64,000 nucleotides of DNA from the NCBI GenBank assembly GCA_005888635.1, contig VBAW01000018.1:30526-94525 (forward strand), written 5' to 3'. The notes beneath the pieces are model-generated. The model had not been told where the DNA came from. It did not search any database and worked only from the letters and a program-made list of their open reading frames with translations. The position numbers were made by a program, and so were the translations under genes. This stretch comes from Candidatus Bathyarchaeota archaeon (lineage in GTDB: Archaea; Thermoproteota; Bathyarchaeia; 40CM-2-53-6). Shown here piece after piece: positions 1 through 8,131 of the stretch. Every line of letters starts with the position of its first letter. Positions within the stretch are counted from its first letter, which is position 1.

Positions 1-56
1 GATCGATTCTAGATTCGAGCCGCGCCCCGAGACTAGGACGCCGATAGGAACCAAGA

Positions 57-890
57 CTATCTCCCGGATCCCGTCCGGCTCTTTCTAAGATATGCGGTCA
101 TTTGGCGACGAGTATCTAATGTGATGTCGAAAGCGATGATTCGAATAGACGCGAATCCAAGAAACCTCCTCGCATCTCTCTTGAGTATCACGTGGTCCTT
201 CCTAACTCCAATTCCCTTGTAAGTCCTGATGGCTGACTTGATAACTGGTTTCCAGCGCGATGGGAGTCTCTTCAAAGCCCACCTCGCCGCTCCCAACTTC
301 GACACGACGATACCTCCGTTCTTGAAATCGTAGATGAGCCTGCAGAGATTGAGGACCGACCACCAGGGATCACTGTCAATGATCTTTCTCGCATAAGCTA
401 GTTGTCGATAGAGTTCGCTTCTGATTTCCGGCCATTTTGCTGGTGAGAAGATTCTGCTAGCTCTTGGGCCGTAGAGTCGAATGTATGCCGAACGAGCGAA
501 ATGTTCTCCGTGGATAGCCCATGCATTGTCGGAGCCTCCACGATGAATCCTGCCGTGAGCTCCGTAGACAAGACTTTTCGGGCTCTCCCGCCTTCGAGCC
601 GAAGCATTGGGAATGTAGAATCCGTCCAGTTTACTTCCGAACTCGAACCTGGCGGCCAAAGCTCGATGTAGCCGATCTAAGCTCTTGATCTCTTTCGCAT
701 TGAGAGTTCGTCGAATTACAACGTAGAAGTCTATGTCTCCAGCTCTGGGCTCGAATTCTGGAAAAGCTATGGAACCGTGCAGGTATGCTCCCGCGAGGTT
801 GTTGCCAAGATTCGTCAGTAGCCCCTCTCGATAACTCTCGACGAGGTGCTTGATGTCTGGTGGGAGACTGTTGAGTCGGGAAGTCGAGAG
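57..890 (-). CDS. Nucleotidyltransferase, DUF4111/aminoglycoside adenylyltransferase-like
   Basis: Predicted nucleotidyltransferase that would move an NMP onto a small molecule; the substrate is unknown. Reading the minus strand from about 890 gives an N-terminal segment with 'AYLHGSIAFPEFEP' followed by 'GDIDFYVVI', the GS...DxD active-site signature. The C-terminal helical part has 'PWWSVLNLCRLIYDF' and 'SKLGAARWALKRLP', typical of DUF4111. The start is a problem: the open frame is closed upstream by TGA at 891-893 and contains no ATG or GTG. Its only TTG (657-659) would delete the catalytic domain. An ATG at about 903, just after the HIT stop, lies in that frame before the TGA. A one-base indel, a non-standard start, or a truncated N-terminus are all possible. 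It is the last gene of the purine operon. Confidence 0.65.
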   Translation of the reverse strand, partial: LSTSRLNSLPPDIKHLVESYREGLLTNLGNNLAGAYLHGSIAFPEFEPRAGDIDFYVVIRRTLNAKEIKSLDRLHRALAARFEFGSKLDGFYIPNASARRRESPKSLVYGAHGRIHRGGSDNAWAIHGEHFARSAYIRLYGPRASRIFSPAKWPEIRSELYRQLAYARKIIDSDPWWSVLNLCRLIYDFKNGGIVVSKLGAARWALKRLPSRWKPVIKSAIRTYKGIGVRKDHVILKRDARRFLGFASIRIIAFDITLDTRRQMTAYLRKSRTGSGR

Positions 891-908
891 TCAGCACTCC
901 ATTCCATT

Positions 909-1325
909 TTACTCGACGTTTGCCCGGTGGAATCCTTTTCTGATTTTTTCTGCAATTCTCTTCATCTCCTCTGCTGGTATGTCTTTGACGTTCTGCGCGT
1001 TCACGAATTCTCCATGACCATCTCCTGAAAACCTCGGGACCACATGGACGTGCGCGTGTAGCACGCCCATTCCTCCAATATCAGCGACCACCCACTCCGT
1101 GTTCATCGACTTTTGGAGAGTCTTCGCGATCATCCGAACGGTCTCGAAATATCTTCCAACTTCCGGGACATCCCAGACCCAACGATGATGCTTCTTCGGG
1201 GAGACCAAGGTGTGCCCTGGGTTTAGCGGTCGAATGTCGAGAAAAGCGATAAAATTCTCGTCCTCAAAGATCAAGTAAGAGGGCAGTTCTTTTCGTACGA
1301 TCTTACAGAATATACAGTCTTTCAC
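909..1325 (-). CDS. HIT family (histidine triad) nucleotide-binding protein
   Basis: A 138-residue histidine-triad hydrolase/transferase that acts on nucleotide conjugates such as AMP-lysine or ADP-ribose-type compounds. The triad 'HAHVHVV' is near residue 106. The N-terminal 'CIFCKIV' with a downstream 'PKKHHRW' matches the zinc-binding group of many HIT proteins. It starts 6 bases after the purD stop, so it is probably co-transcribed with the purine genes, where salvage or clean-up of adenylated by-products would make sense (inference). Length and motif order are normal. Confidence 0.9.
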   Translation of the reverse strand: MKDCIFCKIVRKELPSYLIFEDENFIAFLDIRPLNPGHTLVSPKKHHRWVWDVPEVGRYFETVRMIAKTLQKSMNTEWVVADIGGMGVLHAHVHVVPRFSGDGHGEFVNAQNVKDIPAEEMKRIAEKIRKGFHRANVE

Positions 1326-1331
1326 TCTGTC

Positions 1332-2621
1332 TCACGTTTTGATGGGTTCTAATTGTCTACGACGTATCTGATCGCTTCCGATATCAGTTCGGTAGTGCAT
1401 TCCTGGAAAGTCGACCGATTTGCCGATGACCGAATAGACGTCGTTTCGAGCTGATTCGACGCTGGGTCCTGTCGCCGTCACGCTAAGGACCCGTCCGCCC
1501 GCGGTTACGAGTTCCCCGTTTGAGTTTCTGGCGGTTCCTGCGTGAAATACCACAATGTTACTACTGCCTGAAGGTCGAAGCGTAACTGGGTCTCCCGTTG
1601 AGGGATTTTCTGGATATCCCCTGGATGCGAGGACAACTACTACGGACGCGGACTTGGAAGATTCTGGTATCGGCGCTCTGTCCGAGTTGGCTGCAACTGC
1701 GCTAAGGTGTGCGAATAGTCCGCCCTTTACTAGTGGCATTATTCCCTGAGCTTCAGGATCTCCGAAGCGCGCGTTGAACTCTAACACGTAGGGGTCTTCA
1801 GTCCCGTGCTTTACGATGACATTCAGGTATAGAACTCCCCGGAACGGAGCACCTTCTTTCGCCAGGGCTGTTGCTGCGGGGTCCAGGATCTTCTTTCTGA
1901 CCTTCTCGAAGAGCGATTGGGTCACTGAGGGAACTGGAGTATAGACGCCCATTCCTCCTGTGTTTGGTCCAGAGTCGCCGTCGTAGGCTGGCTTGTAGTC
2001 TTGAAAGACGGGCGCTAGCCATTGGACCCGATCTGCCGAAACGGTTGCGGTGAAGCTTGCCTCCCATCCATCGATGAATTCCTCCATCACGATTCGCCTA
2101 GGCTCTCGTAATAGTTCCCGTTGAATCGCAGCTTCAGCCTCGCGCCTGTCTCTCGTGACGGTCGTTCCTTTGCCCGCCGCGAGCCCATCTGCTTTGATCA
2201 CCCATGGAGGGCCGAGCTCGTCGAGAGCTCTGTTCGCTTTAGTCCTGTCAGTAAAAGTCTCCCAGCGCGGAGTCGGTAGAGCGTATCTAGTGCAGAGGTC
2301 TTTCGCGAAGCTCTTTGAGGTTTCAATACGAGCTGATTGCTTGTCGGGTCCGAAAATAGGGAGATTCTGTTTTTTGAACGTGTCGACTATTCCTTCGCTC
2401 AGTGGAGCCTCGGGTCCGACCACAGTCAGGTCGATTCCGTTTTTCGATGCAAATGATGCGAGCTCGTTAGAATTGTTCGAGGCAATAGGAATGCAGGTCC
2501 CGATTTCGGCAATGCCTGGATTGCCTGGGGCCGCGTAAACCTCCTCGACGTTCCGATCCTTCGAGAGTGCCCAAGTAAGAGCGTGCTCCCGGCCGCCGCC
2601 TCCGACGATGAGAATCTTCAT
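1332..2621 (-). CDS. purD: Phosphoribosylamine-glycine ligase (GAR synthetase)
   Basis: ATP-grasp enzyme making glycinamide ribonucleotide from phosphoribosylamine, glycine and ATP, the second step of purine synthesis. The 429 residues are the usual length. The N-terminal 'ILIVGGGGREHALTWALS' is the PurD N-domain signature, 'WVIKADGLAAGKGTTV' is the ATP-grasp loop, and 'EFNARFGDPEAQ' carries the Mg/ATP ligands. It lies 23 bases downstream of purF on the same strand, so it is in the same transcript. Confidence 0.97.
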   Translation of the reverse strand: MKILIVGGGGREHALTWALSKDRNVEEVYAAPGNPGIAEIGTCIPIASNNSNELASFASKNGIDLTVVGPEAPLSEGIVDTFKKQNLPIFGPDKQSARIETSKSFAKDLCTRYALPTPRWETFTDRTKANRALDELGPPWVIKADGLAAGKGTTVTRDRREAEAAIQRELLREPRRIVMEEFIDGWEASFTATVSADRVQWLAPVFQDYKPAYDGDSGPNTGGMGVYTPVPSVTQSLFEKVRKKILDPAATALAKEGAPFRGVLYLNVIVKHGTEDPYVLEFNARFGDPEAQGIMPLVKGGLFAHLSAVAANSDRAPIPESSKSASVVVVLASRGYPENPSTGDPVTLRPSGSSNIVVFHAGTARNSNGELVTAGGRVLSVTATGPSVESARNDVYSVIGKSVDFPGMHYRTDIGSDQIRRRQLEPIKT

Positions 2622-2644
2622 TCGGCTACAAGTCGGATCGAGTG

Positions 2645-4186
2645 TCAGGCCTTCATTTCTTCTCGGGTCCGAAGCACGGGATTCTTCTTCAATCCAAGAT
2701 ACTCACCTGTCACACAGGCGAAGCACATTTCGCCCTGCTTGAGCCCAATTCCCTTGCTCAGTCCTTCGATATCATTGTAGCCGAGACCATCGACGCCGAT
2801 CTCATTACCTACCTTCGTGTTCAATTCTGGAATCGACAATACGTCGCCATCAACCTTGGTCGCCAGCAGTTCCCCGTGCGTTGGAAAGTCGATGCCCATG
2901 TAACATGGGTGGCGGATAGGTGGATAAGTCACGACCATGTAGACCTTCTTGGCACCCGCGTCGCGCAGCGCCCGTACGATGTTCTTGCTGCTTGTCCCCC
3001 GTACTATGCTGTCATCGACCACGATGACGTTCTTCCCATCGACTACGGGTTTGATGGTTATGATCTCCCTGACGATCTCTTCCCGACTCTCATCGGTAGG
3101 CTCGATGAAGCTCCTGAGACTTCCCTTCCTCCGATAACGGTCTTTCATCAAACCCTCTTCCATAGGAATCCCACTCTCTTCAGAATATCCAAGAGCTGCA
3201 GGTCGAGCGGAATCAGGGACCGGTATCACCACGTCTGCTTTGAACGGATACTTCCGAGCAAGGACCCTCCCTAGTTGTCGTCGTGCCTCGTAGACGTATT
3301 GGTCCTCGATCTTGCTACTCGGATGCGCGAAGTAAGTGTATTCAAACGCGCAGTGATGGTGTGGAGCTTCTGCAAACTTTGTGACGGTTACACTGTCTTT
3401 GTTGAGACGGACCAGTTCTCCCGGCTGAACGTCTCGGACAAGCTCGGCGTGCAGAGCAGTTAGCGCACAGCTCTCGGAGGCTACAATGTTAGTCTTGGTT
3501 TCTTCGTCCCAACCTAGGCATAGTGGTCGAAAGCCTGATTCGTCCCTGGCGGCGAGCACCTCGCCCTCGTGTGTGACAATGACGAAGCTGTAGGACCCGC
3601 TGATTTCCTTCGCGAGTCGGGTGAAGGCTCGTGTCCAATCATGTTCTCGACGATAGTGCTGGAGTAGTCGGTACCCTGCCAGTTTCGTGTCCGAGTTTGA
3701 GTCTATAATCGGGAATTCGCCTTTGACCAGAGGCTCCAGGTCTTCCGTGTTGGCAATGGTCCCGTTCTGGGCAATGGCAAACTCTCCATGAATATCCAAT
3801 GGGTGAGCATTCTCTAGATTCGTTCGTCCCCTAGTAGAATAACGAATATGTCCGATACCTCGGTTACTCTCCAAACGGAGGATTTTTCGGGCGTTGGCTG
3901 CGGCTCCCACACCGATTAGCCCCAAGCCTTTGATGATAGGCTCGTTGGGCATGGCTAGGCCCCAGGATTCCTGGCCTCTGTGCTGAAGCGCAGCTAGTCC
4001 TTTGACGATACGCTCGGAGACGGGTTCATTCTTTAACGAATAGATTCCAATGACTCCGCAATGTTCCCCTACTGAGCGGCTTCCACCTTCAACGTGGATT
4101 TGTGGAGTCTGGATTCGCTCCGGGCGAGCGAGGACACGATCTTTCGCTCGGACAATGGGATCGGTATTGAAGCCCCTCAGGTTCAA
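2645..4186 (-). CDS. purF: Amidophosphoribosyltransferase, Fe-S type
   Basis: Commits PRPP to purine synthesis by transferring glutamine-derived ammonia to make phosphoribosylamine. The Ntn-hydrolase nucleophile is Cys43 in 'GEHCGVIGIY', which must be exposed by removing the 42 residues before it. Known propeptides are often about ten residues, so this one is long, and no closer ATG, GTG or TTG is in frame. The PRPP loop is 'VIVVDDSIVRGTSSKN'. The four cysteines that ligate a 4Fe-4S cluster in the Bacillus-type enzyme seem to be present: 'HHCAFEYTYFAHP', 'IRHPCYMGID' and 'CFACVTGEY'. It is followed by purD after 23 bases and preceded by purL. Confidence 0.96.
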   Translation of the reverse strand: MNLRGFNTDPIVRAKDRVLARPERIQTPQIHVEGGSRSVGEHCGVIGIYSLKNEPVSERIVKGLAALQHRGQESWGLAMPNEPIIKGLGLIGVGAAANARKILRLESNRGIGHIRYSTRGRTNLENAHPLDIHGEFAIAQNGTIANTEDLEPLVKGEFPIIDSNSDTKLAGYRLLQHYRREHDWTRAFTRLAKEISGSYSFVIVTHEGEVLAARDESGFRPLCLGWDEETKTNIVASESCALTALHAELVRDVQPGELVRLNKDSVTVTKFAEAPHHHCAFEYTYFAHPSSKIEDQYVYEARRQLGRVLARKYPFKADVVIPVPDSARPAALGYSEESGIPMEEGLMKDRYRRKGSLRSFIEPTDESREEIVREIITIKPVVDGKNVIVVDDSIVRGTSSKNIVRALRDAGAKKVYMVVTYPPIRHPCYMGIDFPTHGELLATKVDGDVLSIPELNTKVGNEIGVDGLGYNDIEGLSKGIGLKQGEMCFACVTGEYLGLKKNPVLRTREEMKA

Positions 4187-4240
4187 TTACAATCCTGTAT
4201 CAATTTCGGGCCGTGTATAGGTCTTTCTTGACACGATCGT

Positions 4241-6466
4241 CTAAGTCGATGATACTGCAGCGTCCATCGTCTTGGACAGAGTCTTGGACCAGGCGTCGAC
4301 CGCAACTGACAATGGGATTGTGATGATAGGGTCTTCATGGGACTCTAGTTGGATCTTGCCGCCTTGAACTCTACCTATCTTCGCGGTCCTAATCCTCGCA
4401 GCTCTGAGTCTGCGCATTATGCGGGGCGTGTTTTTCGGCCGTGACTCCAAGACGAATCTGGGCTTCGATTCTGAAAACAGTAACTGAGCGATGTTAGTCG
4501 TCTTGGTTGGGACCTTGTCTAGATTTACCGTGAACCCTTTCTGGCCTTGGATGGCCATTTCAGCCAGACTTACAGCCAGTCCCCCTTTGGATATGTCGTG
4601 AGCGGCTTCGACCACTCCGCTTTCGATAACCTTCGTGACGGTTCGGAGGAGTTGTCTCTCTGTTCTCAGATTGACCTTCGGGACCCGTCCACCTACTAGT
4701 CCCTGAACGCTCTCATAGTATTCGCTTCCGCCGAGTTCTGGCAAGGTTGTTCCAACGATTAGCAGGTCATCTTCTTCCTTGGCGAGAGCCGAGCCAATCT
4801 TCGGTGCTCTGGCATTCCGGAGTCCGACGGCAGCAATTACAGGTGAAGGCTTGATGGCAGTTCTTGTCTGAGTGTCTTCGTTGTAGAAACTGACTTTTCC
4901 TCCAACACACGGGACCCTTGTTGCCTTGAGATAGTCTCGGATAGCCCGTATTGCTTCTTTGAAGGTCCAGAAGACCTCGGGGTTGCCGGGGTTTCCGTAT
5001 TGAAGGTGGTCGACAACGGCGATTGGCTCGGCCCCTGTAGCGACGAGGTTGGAGAAAGCCTCGCTGAGAATTCCAACCGTTCCCCAGTATGGGTCCAGGT
5101 ACACCTGTTTGCTGTTGCCATCGGTGGTAATTGCCAGTGTTCGGCTGTTAGGAAGTCTAATGACGGCGCTATCTGCTTGTCCCGGTCTGATGATTGTTCG
5201 TAGTCCTACTTCGAAATCGTACTGGCGGTATATCCATGCTCGACTGCAAATGTTCGGGCTGCCAAGGAGCGCCAACAGAGTCGCGTTGAGGTCCTCCGGA
5301 ATCTGAGGTTCAGGAGCGTCGGATAATTCGTCAATGTACGGGGGCTTTCTGCCGGACCGCGGAGACAAAGGTGCTTCTGCGACAAACTTGGCAGGAGCCT
5401 CAGCGGCCAAGTGGTTTTGATGCATGATGCGGAGTATTCCGTCATTGGTGAGATGGCCTATGCGTGAGTAGCCTAGTTCCCATTTGTCCAGGATCCGAGT
5501 GAGCTTCTCTTCATTCTTCGACTTGACAATAACTATCATGCGTTCCTGGGACTCACTGATCATGATCTCGGCAGGGCGCATGCCCGGCTCCCGGATCCGA
5601 ACATTGTCAAGGTTGATCTCCATGCCCATCCCAGCCTTCGAGGCCATCTCCGAGAGTCCACAAGCCAAGCCTCCACCGCCCAGGTCTTTCATTCCCTGAA
5701 CAATACCCGCATCGACGGCTTCTAGGACCGCTTCGATGATTAGTTTCTTGGTGAACGGGTCCGGGACTTGGACAGCCGATCTCTCGCTATCCGATCTTTC
5801 TGTTAGAGTTCTGCTTGCGAAACTGGCACCTTGAATCCCGTCGCCTCCGGTGCTTCCTCCTATGACATACACTAGGTACCCTGGACGGATGGATCCGCCA
5901 GGAACGAGCTTGTCCCTTAGGCCGAGGCCGAGACATACAACATCCACGAGACAGTTTCGTTCGAAGGAGGTGTCAAACTCTACTTCGCCTCCTACCGTCG
6001 GTACTCCTATGCAGTTCCCGTACGAGCCTATTCCGCGGATCACGTTATCGAAGAGCCAGCGACTATGGCTGCTGCCCAGAGCTCCAAATCGGAGGGGGTC
6101 GAGAAGCGCAATCGGACGAGTCCCTAGTGAGAGGATGTCCCGGACGACGCCTCCGACACCTGTGGCCGCGCCACCGCAGGGATCGATGGCGCTCGGATGA
6201 TTGTGGGACTCAATGTGAAGCGTAACGACCCAGCCATTTCCAACATCAATGACCCCAGCGTCAGACCCTGGTCCAACTATTACTCGAGGACCCTTGCTAG
6301 GCAGAAGCCTAAGCAGCGGCTTGCTCGACTTGTAGCTGCAATGCTCACTCCACTGCGCCTCGAGCATCGCCCATTCGACCTCGTTGGGCTCGCGGCCGAG
6401 TTTCTTGATTGCGTACCGGATCTCTTCATCTGTCAGATTCGGTTTCTGAACTTGTACCGTTGTCAT
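4241..6466 (-). CDS. purL: Phosphoribosylformylglycinamidine synthase, synthetase subunit
   Basis: Synthetase subunit of the PurS-PurQ-PurL complex, converting FGAR to FGAM with ATP and PurQ-derived ammonia. At 741 residues it is the small archaeal/Gram-positive form that needs separate PurQ and PurS. Recognisable parts are 'EVEWAMLEAQWSEHCSYKSS' near the N-terminus, 'HIESHNHPSAIDPCGGAATG' with the catalytic His and Asn region, 'MKDLGGGGLA', and the repeated half with 'AHDISKGGLAVSLAEMA'. Its ATG overlaps the stop of the upstream membrane-protein gene by 4 bases (ATGA), so its translation is coupled to that gene. Confidence 0.97.
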   Translation of the reverse strand: MTTVQVQKPNLTDEEIRYAIKKLGREPNEVEWAMLEAQWSEHCSYKSSKPLLRLLPSKGPRVIVGPGSDAGVIDVGNGWVVTLHIESHNHPSAIDPCGGAATGVGGVVRDILSLGTRPIALLDPLRFGALGSSHSRWLFDNVIRGIGSYGNCIGVPTVGGEVEFDTSFERNCLVDVVCLGLGLRDKLVPGGSIRPGYLVYVIGGSTGGDGIQGASFASRTLTERSDSERSAVQVPDPFTKKLIIEAVLEAVDAGIVQGMKDLGGGGLACGLSEMASKAGMGMEINLDNVRIREPGMRPAEIMISESQERMIVIVKSKNEEKLTRILDKWELGYSRIGHLTNDGILRIMHQNHLAAEAPAKFVAEAPLSPRSGRKPPYIDELSDAPEPQIPEDLNATLLALLGSPNICSRAWIYRQYDFEVGLRTIIRPGQADSAVIRLPNSRTLAITTDGNSKQVYLDPYWGTVGILSEAFSNLVATGAEPIAVVDHLQYGNPGNPEVFWTFKEAIRAIRDYLKATRVPCVGGKVSFYNEDTQTRTAIKPSPVIAAVGLRNARAPKIGSALAKEEDDLLIVGTTLPELGGSEYYESVQGLVGGRVPKVNLRTERQLLRTVTKVIESGVVEAAHDISKGGLAVSLAEMAIQGQKGFTVNLDKVPTKTTNIAQLLFSESKPRFVLESRPKNTPRIMRRLRAARIRTAKIGRVQGGKIQLESHEDPIITIPLSVAVDAWSKTLSKTMDAAVSST

Positions 6467-6669
6467 TGGTCCTGTTCTCTTGCCTTGTGCATAAGGAGAA
6501 CGGTTCGTGAGCCTACTATCGCTCCTGCGATGAACCCGATTATCAGCCCCAAGACGCTGTTTATGGCATAGTAGCTGACGAGCCCCGCAGCAAGTCCAGC
6601 AATCAGACCAGCGAGGATCGCGCGCGGAGTAGGACTTGGCCTTCGATTATCACCTGTCGAGCTACTCAG
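6463..6669 (-). CDS. Small two-helix membrane protein, third of three between purQ and purL
   Basis: Function unknown. Read from CTG at 6667-6669 the protein is 68 residues, beginning LSSSTGDNRRPSP. It has two Gly-rich membrane helices, about residues 18-37 ('AILAGLIAGLAAGLVSYYAI') and 40-60 ('VLGLIIGFIAGAIVG'), and a basic tail. The CTG is supported by AGGAGG seven bases before it and by a CTGA overlap with the stop of the preceding gene, the same geometry as the ATGA overlaps on either side. A 110-residue reading from the ATG at 6795 also exists but would overlap the previous gene by 130 bases. It resembles the first small gene (6854-7108) in helix pattern and Gly spacing. Its stop overlaps the purL start. 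Confidence 0.65.
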   Translation of the reverse strand: MSSSTGDNRRPSPTPRAILAGLIAGLAAGLVSYYAINSVLGLIIGFIAGAIVGSRTVLLMHKAREQDQ

Positions 6670-6857
6670 GTAACGGCCTCCTTCTTTGCGATTAGAGCTA
6701 CGCCAAGTGCTATCATGACGGCGCCATACGCTCCGCCGAAGATTCCTAGGCCAAAGTAGTAGCTGGTGCTTGATAATCCCACCAAAGATACACATCCCAT
6801 TATTATTGCGAAGACGCCGAGCGCGATTCTACGCTTGGAACGGGCAGATTCGCTCAT
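6666..6857 (-). CDS. Small two-helix membrane protein, second of three between purQ and purL
   Basis: Unknown function, 63 residues. A basic N-terminus (MSESARSKRR) is followed by two hydrophobic helices at about residues 11-29 and 35-57 (with 'GIFGGAYGAVMIALGVALIA'). The basic N-terminus suggests both ends lie in the cytoplasm. Its ATG overlaps the stop of the first small gene by 4 bases, and its own stop overlaps the CTG of the third. The gene is therefore a coupled part of the purine operon and not a chance reading frame. Confidence 0.7.
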   Translation of the reverse strand: MSESARSKRRIALGVFAIIMGCVSLVGLSSTSYYFGLGIFGGAYGAVMIALGVALIAKKEAVT

Positions 6858-7108
6858 CTTGGAGGACGGCTCCTCTGAGATGTGTAAAAGTACAGACCTG
6901 CGGTTATCAACGCTCCTCCGGCGAAACCGAGAAAGAAACCCTGCAGAGTGAAGTTTGGACCAGCCAGAAGACCAACGACTAATCCAGCAAGCAGTCCTAC
7001 AACGATGATCCCAAACACGGATGGGGGAGGAGCACCGGCATATGATCCAGTTGAGGGGGCTGTGTTTTCCGCTGACGAAACGTTGAGCTGTGAACTGTGA
7101 AAGTTCAT
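6854..7108 (-). CDS. Small two-helix membrane protein, first of three between purQ and purL
   Basis: Unknown function, 84 residues. A polar N-terminal 25 residues is followed by two Gly-rich helices, about 32-50 ('FGIIVVGLLAGLVVGLLAG') and 56-77 ('LQGFFLGFAGGALITAGLYF'), then a short basic tail. Pattern and Gly spacing resemble the third small gene, so the two may be duplicates. It begins one base after the purQ stop and ends in a 4-base ATGA overlap with the second small gene. The tail and first helices could place the pathway complex at the membrane, but that is inference from location only. Confidence 0.7.
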   Translation of the reverse strand: MNFHSSQLNVSSAENTAPSTGSYAGAPPPSVFGIIVVGLLAGLVVGLLAGPNFTLQGFFLGFAGGALITAGLYFYTSQRSRPPR

Positions 7109-7109
7109 C

Positions 7110-7823
7110 CTAAGCTTCAGGCCCGTGCAACGTTCTCATCATAGAGTCGAAGATGACTCTGCCATCAGTCTGATTGTCAAGTGACAATACTGGTATTGAG
7201 GCTCTTTCGGGATGCGGCATCAGGCCCATTACATTGCCCTTCTGATTACATACGCCGGCGATGTTGTCGATTGATCCGTTAGGATTACCCGCTTCTGTAG
7301 CTTCTTTCTTTTCATTCACGTATCTGAATACGATCTGCTGGTTTCTCTCCAGTTCTGGAATTTGTTCTTTATCGAGATAATAACGTCCCTCATTGTGCGC
7401 GATTGGAATTTCCAATACCTGTCCTGCATTGGCCCTTTTCGTGAAGGGCGTGCGTGTGGTTTCGACTCTCAATCTAGTCCATGTGCAAACGAAGCGGAGT
7501 GAGCTATTACGCAACACCGCTCCTGGTAGGAGTCCAGCCTCTACCAATATTTGGAATCCATTACATATTCCCAGAACTGGCTTGCCACCTTCAGCCGCCT
7601 CCTTGACTATTCTGAGGCTGGGACTGGTGGCTGCGATCGCGCCTGCTCGGAGATAGTCGCCGTAGCTGAACCCGCCGGGAAGGACGTACGCATCATAATC
7701 TTCATGCGCCAGATCCTTGTGCCAGACAAGATCTGTCTTTGCCTTGACTACGTCCCGGAGGATTTCTAGGGCGTCTAGGTCGCAGTTGCTTCCCGGGTAT
7801 TGGATTACTGCGACCTTTCCCAT
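7110..7823 (-). CDS. purQ: FGAM synthase glutaminase subunit
   Basis: Class I glutamine amidotransferase that hydrolyses glutamine and passes ammonia to PurL. 'KVAVIQYPGSNCDLDALEIL' is the PurQ N-terminus. The nucleophile Cys is in 'VLGICNGFQILVEAGLLPGA', and the His/Glu pair is in 'GLMPHPERA' near the C-terminus. The 237 residues are normal. It starts 7 bases after purS and is followed one base later by the first small membrane gene. Confidence 0.97.
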   Translation of the reverse strand: MGKVAVIQYPGSNCDLDALEILRDVVKAKTDLVWHKDLAHEDYDAYVLPGGFSYGDYLRAGAIAATSPSLRIVKEAAEGGKPVLGICNGFQILVEAGLLPGAVLRNSSLRFVCTWTRLRVETTRTPFTKRANAGQVLEIPIAHNEGRYYLDKEQIPELERNQQIVFRYVNEKKEATEAGNPNGSIDNIAGVCNQKGNVMGLMPHPERASIPVLSLDNQTDGRVIFDSMMRTLHGPEA

Positions 7824-7830
7824 TACTTGG

Positions 7831-8094
7831 TTATCCTACTATTCTGACTTGGATTGTGTGAGCTGCAGGGTTGTAGATTCGCAGGTCATCGGAAAGCTTG
7901 CGGACTATCGCGCGAGCGTCTTCGGGACTGTTGGCTTCGACGTTCATGCGTAGGAGTTTGCCTGCGCGGACGCCGGTTACTTGTTTGTAGCCGCCTTTCA
8001 AGATGAGATTCTGATGTATCGTCTCCCCTTCAGGGTCTCGGGCTAGCGGCTTATTCTCGACGATGACTTCGACCACATAGCTGCCGGGAGTCAT
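7831..8094 (-). CDS. purS: FGAM synthase subunit PurS
   Basis: An 87-residue structural subunit that bridges PurQ and PurL. Sequence features typical of PurS are 'VEVIVENKPLARDPEGETI' at the start, 'GYKQVTGVRAGKLLRMNVEA' in the middle and 'LSDDLRIYNPAAHTIQV' at the end. It is the first purine gene of the operon, with a TATA-like element just upstream inside the end of the methyltransferase gene. The order purS-purQ-(three membrane genes)-purL differs from the usual direct purS-purQ-purL order only by the inserted genes. Confidence 0.95.
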   Translation of the reverse strand: MTPGSYVVEVIVENKPLARDPEGETIHQNLILKGGYKQVTGVRAGKLLRMNVEANSPEDARAIVRKLSDDLRIYNPAAHTIQVRIVG

Positions 8095-8115
8095 TACAAG
8101 TTTGTATTAATTTCC

Positions 8116-8131
8116 GCGGCTATTTACCCCT
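8116..8131 (-). promoter_or_regulatory. purS: TATA-like promoter element of the purine operon
   Basis: On the minus strand GGGGTAAATAGCC lies about 35 bases before the purS ATG. This fits an archaeal TATA box with a short leader. It overlaps the last codons and stop of the upstream methyltransferase gene. Confidence 0.5.
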
